Positions 1 to 8,068 of a stretch of 64,000 nucleotides of DNA are shown piece after piece (position 1 is the stretch's first letter; the number at the start of each line of letters is the position of its first letter). The notes under the pieces were generated by a model. It was given only the letters and a program-made list of their open reading frames with translations, searched no databases and was not told where the DNA came from. The stretch lies in NCBI GenBank assembly GCA_002724395.1, contig PBOR01000022.1, forward strand, positions 43,769 through 107,768, written 5' to 3'. The position numbers and the translations under genes were made by a program. Origin of the DNA: Rhodospirillaceae bacterium. Lineage in GTDB: Bacteria; Pseudomonadota; Alphaproteobacteria; UBA8366.

Positions 1-120
1 TGGATTAGTCATTCGTTGAGAAATACGGTACCGCATCCGCTAGCCACAATTCGCAATTGATCATACTATGAAAACCCCATGGGCTTTAGTAACTGACCAA
101 CCCTCCTCGCATGATCGGTA

Positions 121-903
121 TTATTTTTTTCGATTAAGAAATGCAGTCATTAGAGTGTTCGGCTCATCAGTCGCATAACAGCCGGCGATAGCTTGAATGC
201 CGACCTTGGCCGCATCCGTATAGGACATACGTTCCCAATCGTTGATTAACGCCTTTTGAACTCGGATCGCATTGGACCCACACAACAGTAACGAGGCTAT
301 CCATTCCTCTACCGCTTGGTCCAGCTGATCATAGGGCACTAGCTTTTGTAGATAACCATATTCGTGGGCCTGTTGAGCAGTAATGTGATCGCCAGTCAGC
401 ACCAGTTCAACCGATTTGCCCCAGCCCATTAAACGCGGCAACAACACAGCTTCCATACCCGATGGAATACCGAAGCGTGTTTCCGGCATCCCGTATTTGC
501 CGTGATCTGCGCCAACGCGCATATCAGCAGCGGCAGCGATCTCCATGCCCGAGCCAAAGCAATAGCCATTGATGCGAGCAATCACTGGGACCGGGAAATT
601 TCGTACAGCATCACAAGCGTAATGGGTCAATGTCGAGGATTTTTCCCCTTGAGCCGGATCATAGTGTGCCATCTCGGCAAGGTTACTACCACCAACGAAG
701 GACTTATCTCCAGCACCAGTGAGGATAATAGCTCGCAATGTCTCGTCATGCTTAAGTTCAGCTATCACATCAATAAATCTCTGCTTTCCAGCTAGCCCCA
801 AAGAATTTCGCTTCTCCGGATTATTAAACATTACTGTCGCAATGCGTCCCTTATCACTTCGATCATCATATTTAACCAGTACTAATGAATTTGTATCTTT
901 CAT
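121..903 (-). CDS. enoyl-CoA hydratase/isomerase (crotonase) family protein
   Basis: A 260-residue crotonase-fold protein that would hydrate or isomerise an enoyl-CoA in the cytoplasm; the acyl chain cannot be told. Visible family marks are the oxyanion-hole region GGSNLAEM, the GSGMEIAAAAD helix and MPETRFGIPSG, so both usual active-site glutamates (the E of GMEI and the E of PET) are present. I start it at the ATG at 901-903, which has a good AAGGGAAG ribosome site. An upstream in-frame ATG would add 15 unlike residues and lacks such a site. It is divergent from the acylase gene and has no other fatty-acid gene beside it. Family call is firm; the reaction is open. Confidence 0.85.
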   Translation of the reverse strand: MKDTNSLVLVKYDDRSDKGRIATVMFNNPEKRNSLGLAGKQRFIDVIAELKHDETLRAIILTGAGDKSFVGGSNLAEMAHYDPAQGEKSSTLTHYACDAVRNFPVPVIARINGYCFGSGMEIAAAADMRVGADHGKYGMPETRFGIPSGMEAVLLPRLMGWGKSVELVLTGDHITAQQAHEYGYLQKLVPYDQLDQAVEEWIASLLLCGSNAIRVQKALINDWERMSYTDAAKVGIQAIAGCYATDEPNTLMTAFLNRKK

Positions 904-1007
904 AAGACTTCCCTTGCCGTTGCAATCAAGCATTCTTACCTTCACCATGTAGTCGGCACGATAGCATGAGCTGCGCGAGCGAAGTACAAACTAAATGAGT
1001 AACCGCC

Positions 1008-3395
1008 GTGACGGAAGGTCTTCAGAAAAGGAACTGTCTATACCGCCTCATTCAAAGTGCTGGATATCTGATAGTGCTAGTCATTTTCGGCACCAGCGGC
1101 ATCTACCTTTGGCTCCAATCTTCCTTACCAAAAATTGATGGTATGATTTCCGTTCCGGGTTTGGGTGCGCCGGTAGAAATTGTAAGAGACACAAATGCGG
1201 TTCCACATATCTTTGCCGAAAGATCGGAGGACGCCTACTTCGCTCTTGGCCTATCCCACGCTCAAGACCGGCTCTGGCAAATGGAGATAATGCGCCGCAC
1301 AGGTGCCGGACGCCTATCAGAAATAATGGGCGTACCAACCCTTCCTATCGATAAATTCACGCGCACACTCGGATTCTATAAAAGTGCGGAAGCGCGCGCC
1401 GAAGAAATGCCACCAGATCTCAAAAAACAGATGGATGCTTATGCCGCCGGCGTCAACTACTATATCGACCACCATGACGGGACTTTATCGCCCGAATTCA
1501 TCCTGCTCAACCACACCCCAGAACCTTGGCGCACAGCAGATAGTCTTGTGTGGTCGCGTATGATGGCATTTCGCTTATCGCAAAATTGGTGGAAAGAACT
1601 GTTTCGTTTGAGGTTACAAACAGTTTTCACCAAACCCCAGATAGACGATTTCTGGCCTTCCGGCGACATCGGCCCAGTAACACTGGACAACCCAAACCAA
1701 GCAGCCTCACTCATGAAAGCAGTACCGCCAGCGTTCCGACCAAAGAGCGCGTCTAATGCCTGGGTACTTTCGGGAAAACGAACTGCATCGGGGAAACCCA
1801 TTCTTGCGAATGATCCGCATCTTGGTTTTGACGCACCTGGCCTTTGGTATCTGGCGCGTATCAAAACGCCAAGATTTGAGGTTACCGGAGCGACGGTGCC
1901 TGGCGTACCCATCACTGTAATTGGCCATAACGGAACAATCGCTTGGGGCCTAACCACTACTGGTGGGGATAGTCAGGATTTATTCGTCGAGAAAATCGAC
2001 CCCGAAGACAAAAACCGATATTTGACTCCTGATGGCTCGCGCGCCTTTCACGTCCGAACCGAAATCATCAAAGTGAAAGGAATAGATTCGGTTGTTTTAA
2101 ATGTACGTGTCACTCGAAATGGGCCAGTTATTTCTGATATTTCAACACAAACTAAAAGGTTAAAACTCGCTGGACAATTGCTAGCACTCAAGAGCATTGC
2201 AGCACGCGCAGATGACCGAACGCATGAAGCGCTATACCGGATCAACCGGGCACAAGACTGGAAAAAATTCTTGGCGGCGACGAAGCTTTTCCATAGCCCA
2301 CAACAAAATTTATTTTATGCAGACATCACCGGAGAGATTGGCATGATCGCGCCGGCTCGACTTCCTCTCCGCAACGGCTGGGACGGACGTTGGCCTGCGG
2401 ACGGCGTAAATCGAGACCACCGGTGGATGGGTTTCATTCCATTCGACGGATTACCGAAAATACACAACCCATCGGTTGGCTTTATTGGTAACGCGAATAA
2501 CCAATTGGTACCAAGCTCCTATCCGCACCTCATCACTAAGGACTGGGATGCACCCTACCGCGCGCGTCGCTTGAAAGACCTTGTAGCGAGAAATTCCAAA
2601 CATACACTCGACGATAGTGCTACCTGGCAAATGGACCGCACCTCTGAAGCGGCAAGAGAGTTGCTTCCCTTAATGCTTCATCAGCTTCAAGAGAGGGAAA
2701 CGCAAGTACTAAAGCGCTTAATTGCATGGGATTATCAAATGGATAAGGGCAAGCCTGAGCCTTTGGTATATAGCGCCTGGGTTCGCTTTTTTATGATTGA
2801 ATTGATGAAACCCTACGGCCTTGAAGATTTGGCGCCTATGCCCGCCTTTTTGATCAAGGTGCTACGAGATAAACCTAATTGGTGTGACCAGCCCAAAACT
2901 AAGAAACGGGAGACATGCAAGCCACTTCTCACCGCAAGTCTGGTAAAAGCCCTCAAAAAAATTTCGCAACATCTGGGCAAAAATATTGACAATTGGAAAT
3001 GGGGAGAAATGCACCGCGCCACTTTCAAGCATCAATTATTCGACCGTATACCTATTATAAAACTTTGGGGAAATCTAAGTATTCCAACTGACGGCGGCGA
3101 TCATACGCTTAATCGAGGGCAAACTACCTTCGGTGACGACGGTCTTAATCCCTTCAGCCACCGCCATGGCGCCGGGTTTAGGGTGATTTATGATTTGAGT
3201 AGTTTACAGCGAAGTCGCTTCATTATCGCTACCGGACAATCAGGAAATATTTTTTCTAAATATTACCGAAATTTTTTAAAACCGTGGCGGGATGGAGCGT
3301 ATATCCAGATCTATGGTAAACCAAATAAGATTAGAAAGCGTGCACTTGGCACACTCCTACTTATCCCGACAAAGCTGGCTGAAAAAAGGTGGTAA
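1008..3395 (+). CDS. penicillin acylase family protein (peptidase S45, Ntn hydrolase)
   Basis: A 795-residue N-terminal-nucleophile amidohydrolase precursor. Such enzymes cleave themselves into alpha and beta chains and hydrolyse amide bonds of penicillins, acyl-homoserine lactones or other N-acyl compounds. The new beta-chain N-terminus should be Ser249 in SASNAWVLSG. The alpha-chain motif AYFALGLSHAQDRLWQME lies near residue 75 and NDPHLGF follows the nucleophile. Residues about 15-37 are hydrophobic and would anchor the protein in or send it across the inner membrane. The start codon is GTG with no convincing ribosome site. Natural substrate unknown; quorum-signal acylase activity is only one option. 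Confidence 0.9.
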   Translation: MTEGLQKRNCLYRLIQSAGYLIVLVIFGTSGIYLWLQSSLPKIDGMISVPGLGAPVEIVRDTNAVPHIFAERSEDAYFALGLSHAQDRLWQMEIMRRTGAGRLSEIMGVPTLPIDKFTRTLGFYKSAEARAEEMPPDLKKQMDAYAAGVNYYIDHHDGTLSPEFILLNHTPEPWRTADSLVWSRMMAFRLSQNWWKELFRLRLQTVFTKPQIDDFWPSGDIGPVTLDNPNQAASLMKAVPPAFRPKSASNAWVLSGKRTASGKPILANDPHLGFDAPGLWYLARIKTPRFEVTGATVPGVPITVIGHNGTIAWGLTTTGGDSQDLFVEKIDPEDKNRYLTPDGSRAFHVRTEIIKVKGIDSVVLNVRVTRNGPVISDISTQTKRLKLAGQLLALKSIAARADDRTHEALYRINRAQDWKKFLAATKLFHSPQQNLFYADITGEIGMIAPARLPLRNGWDGRWPADGVNRDHRWMGFIPFDGLPKIHNPSVGFIGNANNQLVPSSYPHLITKDWDAPYRARRLKDLVARNSKHTLDDSATWQMDRTSEAARELLPLMLHQLQERETQVLKRLIAWDYQMDKGKPEPLVYSAWVRFFMIELMKPYGLEDLAPMPAFLIKVLRDKPNWCDQPKTKKRETCKPLLTASLVKALKKISQHLGKNIDNWKWGEMHRATFKHQLFDRIPIIKLWGNLSIPTDGGDHTLNRGQTTFGDDGLNPFSHRHGAGFRVIYDLSSLQRSRFIIATGQSGNIFSKYYRNFLKPWRDGAYIQIYGKPNKIRKRALGTLLLIPTKLAEKRW

Positions 3396-3437
3396 TATAG
3401 CCGTGAACTTTAAAACATCAAAGACACCGTTCGAAAC

Positions 3438-3847
3438 ATAGCGGGCAAGGTGGCCGCAGCAGCCCCACTAGCGGCGCTCATGAAACAAACGGACTGCTTT
3501 GACGGCAAAAAAGTAGCGTTTGTTGTGAGCCGCGCGAATAGTAGTTCACGCCTTCTCGCATCCATCATAATGAGTAGTATAGTACGCAATGGCCGAATCA
3601 TAACCCTGCGGATATCAATGAGTGACAATTCTGGCGCACTTGCTAACGGTGCCACCCACATCGACGAAACAGGCGGTAATATGTTTGAAATCGTTCATAA
3701 AAGGCTCTTTTACGATGTGCCAGTGAATCAACCCAAGCGGATATTGTGGTCGAAACCCATGATCAAAGCTATGTTCGGGACATTGTTACACGCCTGCCCG
3801 CTGCAGACTTCCCGTGCCGACAACTTTCTGCCACCGCTGACGGCTAA
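3438..3847 (+). pseudogene. decayed C-terminal fragment of threonine dehydratase (ilvA/tdcB type)
   Basis: Only the last third of a PLP-dependent threonine dehydratase can be read here. From 3438 the frame gives AGKVAAAAPLAAL, then GKKVAFVV, SRLLASIIM and an ACT-like segment ending in HKRLFYDVPV. Near 3730 the reading frame must shift: from 3737 the other frame continues with ADIVVETHDQSYVRDIVTRL and ends at a TAA at 3845-3847. The catalytic N-terminal part with the PLP lysine is missing, and the usual SGGN glycines have become SRAN. An open frame of 135 codons (GTG at 3450 to 3857) persists but is unlikely to be functional. It lies between the acylase gene and motA. Confidence 0.75.
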
Positions 3848-3903
3848 TGCCCAATAAAATTTAATCGAATGGGTTCTAGACTCTCTTTACCTTTTTTCCT
3901 TAC

Positions 3904-3923
3904 ATTCTAATTAACATTAGAAT
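3904..3923. promoter_or_regulatory. AT-rich perfect dyad upstream of motA
   Basis: ATTCTAAT, a four-base TAAC loop, then ATTAGAAT form an 8-bp perfect inverted repeat 27 bases before the motA start. There is no T-run, so it is not a terminator. The position suits an operator or the -10 region (TAGAAT at 3918-3923) of the motor operon. No consensus -35 was recognised and the assignment is speculative. Confidence 0.3.
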
Positions 3924-3949
3924 TATCCCATAGCTTTCGACAGGGTCGC

Positions 3950-4810
3950 ATGTTTGTAATTATCGGAATGGTTGTTGTTACCCTTAGCATTCTCGGCGGT
4001 TACGTCGCGTTAGGCGGTAAACTTGGCGTGCTGTGGCAGCCGTTTGAGGTGGTTATAATTGGTGGCTCCGGCCTCGGCGCCTTTATTCTTGCCAACCCAC
4101 CCGTCGTCCTTAAAAGAGCTGTTAGTTCTTACATAGGTATACTCAAGGGACCCAAATACAAAAAAGAGGACTACATTGAACTTCTTTGCATGCTCTATCA
4201 GACATGTCGTCTGGCGAAGACCAAAGGTATGCTGGCATTGGAAGCGCACGTGGATAAACCTGAAAGCAGTCCGCTTTTTGAGCCATTCCCTACCTTCAAA
4301 TCCGACCATCACGCCGTAGAATTTCTCTGCGATTATTTGCGCTTGATGACACTGGGAACGGACAATGCAATGGAGGTAGAAACCCTCATGGACATTGAGT
4401 TGGACGTACACCATGGCGAGGCGCATCGGGTATTCCACGCGGCAAACACAATGGCGGAAGCCTTTCCAGGCCTCGGCATTGTGGCTGCCGTCTTGGGCGT
4501 GATTAAAACTATGGGATCTATCGCCGAACCACCAGAAGTGCTCGGCGCCCTAATCGGAGCAGCCTTAGTGGGGACATTCCTCGGCATTTTGCTTTGCTAC
4601 GGATTCTTCGGACCGATGGCTGCCGCCATCGCTGGCATAGATGAGGACGACCATCAATATTATGTGGTCATGAAGATAGCGCTGTTAGCCCATTTGCAAG
4701 GGTACGCCCCGGCGGTATCAGTCGAATTCGCACGAAAAACCTTAATGAGTAACGTGAGACCTACCTTCGCAGAACTGGAAGAAGCGACAGGCAATCTAGA
4801 TCCAATTTAA
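3950..4810 (+). CDS. motA: flagellar motor stator protein MotA
   Basis: The proton-channel subunit of the flagellar stator, 286 residues, in the inner membrane with MotB. Hydrophobic segments near 1-20, 33-50, 172-190 and 197-222 give the usual four helices. Functional positions of E. coli MotA fall at the same numbers: Glu98 in GMLALE, Pro173 in AFPGLG and Pro222 in FFGPMA; the cytoplasmic Arg90 is replaced by Lys90, keeping the charge that contacts FliG. It heads a run with the two motB-type genes, 30 bases ahead of the first. Confidence 0.95.
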   Translation: MFVIIGMVVVTLSILGGYVALGGKLGVLWQPFEVVIIGGSGLGAFILANPPVVLKRAVSSYIGILKGPKYKKEDYIELLCMLYQTCRLAKTKGMLALEAHVDKPESSPLFEPFPTFKSDHHAVEFLCDYLRLMTLGTDNAMEVETLMDIELDVHHGEAHRVFHAANTMAEAFPGLGIVAAVLGVIKTMGSIAEPPEVLGALIGAALVGTFLGILLCYGFFGPMAAAIAGIDEDDHQYYVVMKIALLAHLQGYAPAVSVEFARKTLMSNVRPTFAELEEATGNLDPI

Positions 4811-4840
4811 GGCTCTAAATTTAGAAAGACGCTAAAAGCC

Positions 4841-5752
4841 ATGGCGAACGCGGACGAAGGCATAGCTGAAGAACAGCCGACTGTCGTCAAAAAAAAGAAA
4901 AGAATACCACCACCGCCACACGGCGGTGCTTGGAAAGTTGCCTACGCCGACTTTGTTACTGCCATGATGGCCTTCTTTTTATTACTTTGGTTGTTGAACG
5001 TCACCACCGACAGTACGAGAGAGGGCATTTCTGATTATTTTGAGCCGGAGGGTTTATCAGAAGAGCAAACTGGCTCTGGCGGTGCCGGGAAAGGTTTAGC
5101 ACTGCAGGCCGAGGGTGCGCTTAGGTCATCCGGCTCACCTCCAAGTGTAACAGTTTCAATACCGACATTTGGCGGTGAAAAATCAGGAACAACTCAAGAT
5201 GAGAAAAAAGCACCAAAAGCCCGTGCAGGCGGCGATACAAAAGGGTATGATAAACAACACGATGACGAAGAAAATCAACAATTAGAAACCGCTGCCGACA
5301 CACTTCGCCAAGCCATTCAGGAAATTCCTGAACTGACCGAGCTGCAAGAAAGTCTGCTGATCGAAAACTTGCCAGAAGGCATGCGTATCATGCTAGTTGA
5401 TCAGCAAAAAATAAGTCTTTTTCGATCTGCCAGCCCAATACTTACTAATAAAGGCGAACACTTATGCGCCATTATCGCTACCATTCTACGGGAACTTCCA
5501 CACGACATCCGAATAGTAGGCCACACCGACCGCAGTAAATTTGGCGGACCGAATTATTCTAAATGGGAACTATCCGCAGACCGAGCAAATAGCGTGCGCC
5601 GTGCCCTAGACAAATATAACGTAAACCCAAACCGCGTTAAGCGGATATCAGGAAAAGCCGACCAGTCCCTATTGGACAACAAAAATCCCGGTTCCCCGCG
5701 CAATCGCCGGATTGATATTTTACTAGTACGGCAGAAGAAAACCCGCGAATAG
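4841..5752 (+). CDS. motB: flagellar motor protein MotB
   Basis: The stator subunit that carries protons and anchors the motor to peptidoglycan; 303 residues. A basic, proline-rich start is followed by HGGAWKVAYADFVTAMMAFF, with the proton-accepting Asp37 in the single membrane helix. An acidic, low-complexity linker covers about residues 65-150. The C-terminal OmpA-like domain keeps GHTD (Asp230) and LSADRANSV (Arg248), the pair that in OmpA-family proteins binds the diaminopimelate of peptidoglycan, and ends with NRRIDILLV. It is the canonical partner of the upstream motA and lies 8 bases ahead of a second motB-like gene. Confidence 0.93.
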   Translation: MANADEGIAEEQPTVVKKKKRIPPPPHGGAWKVAYADFVTAMMAFFLLLWLLNVTTDSTREGISDYFEPEGLSEEQTGSGGAGKGLALQAEGALRSSGSPPSVTVSIPTFGGEKSGTTQDEKKAPKARAGGDTKGYDKQHDDEENQQLETAADTLRQAIQEIPELTELQESLLIENLPEGMRIMLVDQQKISLFRSASPILTNKGEHLCAIIATILRELPHDIRIVGHTDRSKFGGPNYSKWELSADRANSVRRALDKYNVNPNRVKRISGKADQSLLDNKNPGSPRNRRIDILLVRQKKTRE

Positions 5753-5760
5753 AGATAGAA

Positions 5761-6708
5761 ATGCCACTGGATGATATAGGCGAAAAGCCATTTATATTTA
5801 TTAAACGCATCAAGATTCAGGAAGAGGCCCATCATGGGGGTGCGTGGAAGGTAGCCTATGCGGATTTCGTGACCGCCATGATGGCTTTTTTCTTATTATT
5901 GTGGCTGCTTAATGCAACTACCGAAGACCAAAAAGAAGGTATTTCTAACTATTTTGAGCCTATTGGCGCCGTAACGGGCACGACTGGTAGCGATGGCCTA
6001 TTTGGTGGCATCTCCGCTACCGAGCCCGGTCCGATACCCGAACCCGGACAAACCGCATCCAGTAGCGTAAGCGAATCAACAAACGACCCCACTGAGAACT
6101 CAGAAGACACAGAAAAGGGAAACCCGGAAGAGACCAAGAAACCCAAAACAGAAATTCTAGGCGTCGAGCCAGCCCACGAAGACCAGCAACTAGAAGCGGC
6201 CAAATCAGCCATACAACAAGCGATGTCCCAGGTAGAAGATTTGCAGCATCTTTCACCCTCGGTCATGGTCGATATCGTATCGCAAGGACTCCGTATTCAA
6301 TTGATGGATAATGACAGAAATCCGCTATTCAAGAACGGGAGCGAATATCTCAATGCTAATGGCCGTAAGTTGCTGGCCATGGTTTCCGAGGTGGTCGAAC
6401 TGCTTACCAACAAAATTGCCATAACCGGGCATACCGCTTCAGCGGAACTTATCGAAACTCACAGTCAAACCAACTGGGAACTTTCAATTCGGCGCGCAAA
6501 CTCCGCACGGCGAGCTTTAAAAGCTAACGGCATTCCCGACCAGCGGGTTACCTCTGTGGACGGCAAAGCGGACACACTGCTGCTAGATAAAGATCAACCG
6601 AATTCAGCACGCAACAGAAGGATCGCAGTACTCATCCTAAAAGAAGTGCGCAATCCGACGCAGAAAGAATTAGCCCCCGACCGTCTCTTTAAACTTCCCA
6701 AGCTCTGA
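5761..6708 (+). CDS. second MotB-like stator protein with altered peptidoglycan-binding motif
   Basis: A 315-residue paralogue of the gene before it. The membrane helix is nearly identical (HGGAWKVAYADFVTAMMAFF, proton Asp35) and the OmpA-like domain is recognisable through NWELSIRRANSARRAL and ARNRRIAVLIL. The key GHTD aspartate, however, is alanine (Ala226 in GHTASAE), while Arg245 is kept. Known OmpA-family chemistry predicts weakened diaminopimelate binding. The linker is long, rich in Glu, Pro, Ser and Thr, and unlike that of the first copy. The protein could pair with MotB in a mixed stator, serve another MotA complex, or be a degenerating duplicate. Start is the ATG 8 bases after the motB stop. 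Confidence 0.88.
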   Translation: MPLDDIGEKPFIFIKRIKIQEEAHHGGAWKVAYADFVTAMMAFFLLLWLLNATTEDQKEGISNYFEPIGAVTGTTGSDGLFGGISATEPGPIPEPGQTASSSVSESTNDPTENSEDTEKGNPEETKKPKTEILGVEPAHEDQQLEAAKSAIQQAMSQVEDLQHLSPSVMVDIVSQGLRIQLMDNDRNPLFKNGSEYLNANGRKLLAMVSEVVELLTNKIAITGHTASAELIETHSQTNWELSIRRANSARRALKANGIPDQRVTSVDGKADTLLLDKDQPNSARNRRIAVLILKEVRNPTQKELAPDRLFKLPKL

Positions 6709-6743
6709 CGCTTACATCGCCCGACGCCATCTACGAAGAAACT

Positions 6744-7241
6744 TTGGACAAACAACTCTTGAAACTTAATCTTCCCCAACGCGCTGATATGACCTTCGAT
6801 GGGAGAGAAAGGTGGCCCGATTCATTAGATAATCCTGAATATTATGATGGCCTGTTGTGGCGTCGCCCATTGGCATTCGCGATTGACTTAACGATTATAA
6901 GCACTGTTTTTTTCTTACTGAGTATCGCTAATATCTTTACGTTCGGCCTTCTAGGCGGGTTGATCGCAATATTACCGCCGATCATTATCTTAGTACTATA
7001 CGACACGCTTTTAATCGGCGCCCCAGGATCAGGAACCATCGGCATGCGGTGTTTCCGCCTTCAGGTACGCAACCGACTAGGCAAACGACCAAGTCACTTA
7101 CAAGCTGCAATAGGCTCCGCATTTTTCAGTCTTATCACGCCCTGGAGTGGAGGTATCCTGCTAATGTTCGGCCTATTTAACAACCGCCGCAGACTAGCCC
7201 ATGATTTTTTATCCGGGGTTGTGGTAATCAACAAAATCTAG
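6744..7241 (+). CDS. RDD family membrane protein
   Basis: A 165-residue protein with three hydrophobic segments (about residues 48-65, 68-92 and 126-146 from the first codon). The RDD signatures are an Arg in LLWRRPLAFAIDL with the Asp two turns later, and the closing RRRLAHDFLSGVVVI. The family is uncharacterised, though some members take part in ion exchange or stress responses. The TTG at 6744 gives the longest form; an ATG at 6789 would give 150 residues, and neither has a strong ribosome site. It precedes bpt, a neighbourhood common in alphaproteobacteria. No reaction can be stated. Confidence 0.8.
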   Translation: MDKQLLKLNLPQRADMTFDGRERWPDSLDNPEYYDGLLWRRPLAFAIDLTIISTVFFLLSIANIFTFGLLGGLIAILPPIIILVLYDTLLIGAPGSGTIGMRCFRLQVRNRLGKRPSHLQAAIGSAFFSLITPWSGGILLMFGLFNNRRRLAHDFLSGVVVINKI

Positions 7242-7306
7242 ACATTGCATTGAAGAGGATCCGGGCTTCTGAATCGTTGAGCCCTGCAAGGTAACTGAGT
7301 TTAAAT

Positions 7307-8029
7307 ATGACCATCCAACATCCATCCAAACGCCTCTTAACTTTCTACAGGTCCGGACCTATGCCTTGTCCCTATTTAGCAAATAGAACCGAGCAACAAC
7401 TTTTTACGGAACTATGCGGCAATACGGCGCAAGAAAAATTTGAGGCTCTTAGCCGGGGTGGCTTCCGTCGAAGCCACCAGGTGATATATCGACCGGCCTG
7501 TCCGGCTTGTAATGCCTGCACTCCTGTCCGTATCAGAACGCACGACTTTAAATTGACACGCGCATGGCGCCGTATCATCAACAAAAATTCAGAACTCTTA
7601 GTCGAAAATGTGGGTAAAAATCCAACCGATGAGCAATACGGGCTGTTTCAACGCTATGTAACGACGAGACACTCCGATGGTGATATGACAAACATGTCAC
7701 GGCGTGATTACGGCTCCATGATTCTTACCAGCCCGGTTGATACATCTATAATCGAATTCCGGACTACAGATAAAAGTTTGGTAGCCGGTTGTCTGATCGA
7801 TCATTTGAGCGACGGTTATTCGGCAGTTTATAGTTTTTTCGAACCTAATTCCCGGCATCAAAGCCTCGGTAGTTACATTGTTCTATGGCTAGTCCAACAA
7901 GCGAAATTATATGGCCTTGACCATATTTACCTTGGTTATTTGGTCAAAGGCTGCTCCCAAATGGCCTACAAGGAGCGCTTCGGGCCTCTGGAAGCGTTTG
8001 GTGCCGACGGCTGGACTTTAATCAACTAA
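7307..8029 (+). CDS. bpt: aspartate/glutamate leucyltransferase (Bpt/Ate N-end-rule transferase)
   Basis: A 240-residue aminoacyl-tRNA-protein transferase that adds Leu to proteins beginning with Asp or Glu, marking them for ClpS/ClpAP degradation. The N-terminal cysteine region is present (MPCPYL, and YRPACPACNACTPVRI near residue 62-77). The GNAT-like C-terminal half shows SLGSYIVLWLVQQAK and YLGYLVKGCSQMAYKERFGP. Length matches bacterial Bpt rather than the longer eukaryotic Ate1. It stands 65 bases after the RDD gene and converges on parC. The bacterial type usually uses Leu-tRNA; arginyl transfer cannot be excluded by eye. Confidence 0.92.
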   Translation: MTIQHPSKRLLTFYRSGPMPCPYLANRTEQQLFTELCGNTAQEKFEALSRGGFRRSHQVIYRPACPACNACTPVRIRTHDFKLTRAWRRIINKNSELLVENVGKNPTDEQYGLFQRYVTTRHSDGDMTNMSRRDYGSMILTSPVDTSIIEFRTTDKSLVAGCLIDHLSDGYSAVYSFFEPNSRHQSLGSYIVLWLVQQAKLYGLDHIYLGYLVKGCSQMAYKERFGPLEAFGADGWTLIN

Positions 8030-8068
8030 CAATGTTTACGTATAAGACATCGGAAAATGCAAACACCC

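Noticed and set aside
1..120. Open plus-strand frame at the left edge ending in TGA at 58-60
   Set aside because: Only about nineteen codons are visible and none matches a family, so a truncated gene cannot be supported. The remainder up to 120 shows nothing recognisable.
3450..3857. Intact small gene of 135 codons between the acylase gene and motA
   Set aside because: The first 90 codons match a threonine dehydratase tail and the match continues in another frame after about 3730, so it is a relic rather than a gene.
7263..7284. GGGCT/AGCCC inverted repeat after the RDD gene, as a terminator
   Set aside because: A five-pair stem with a 12-base loop and no T-run, located in an apparent operon ahead of bpt.
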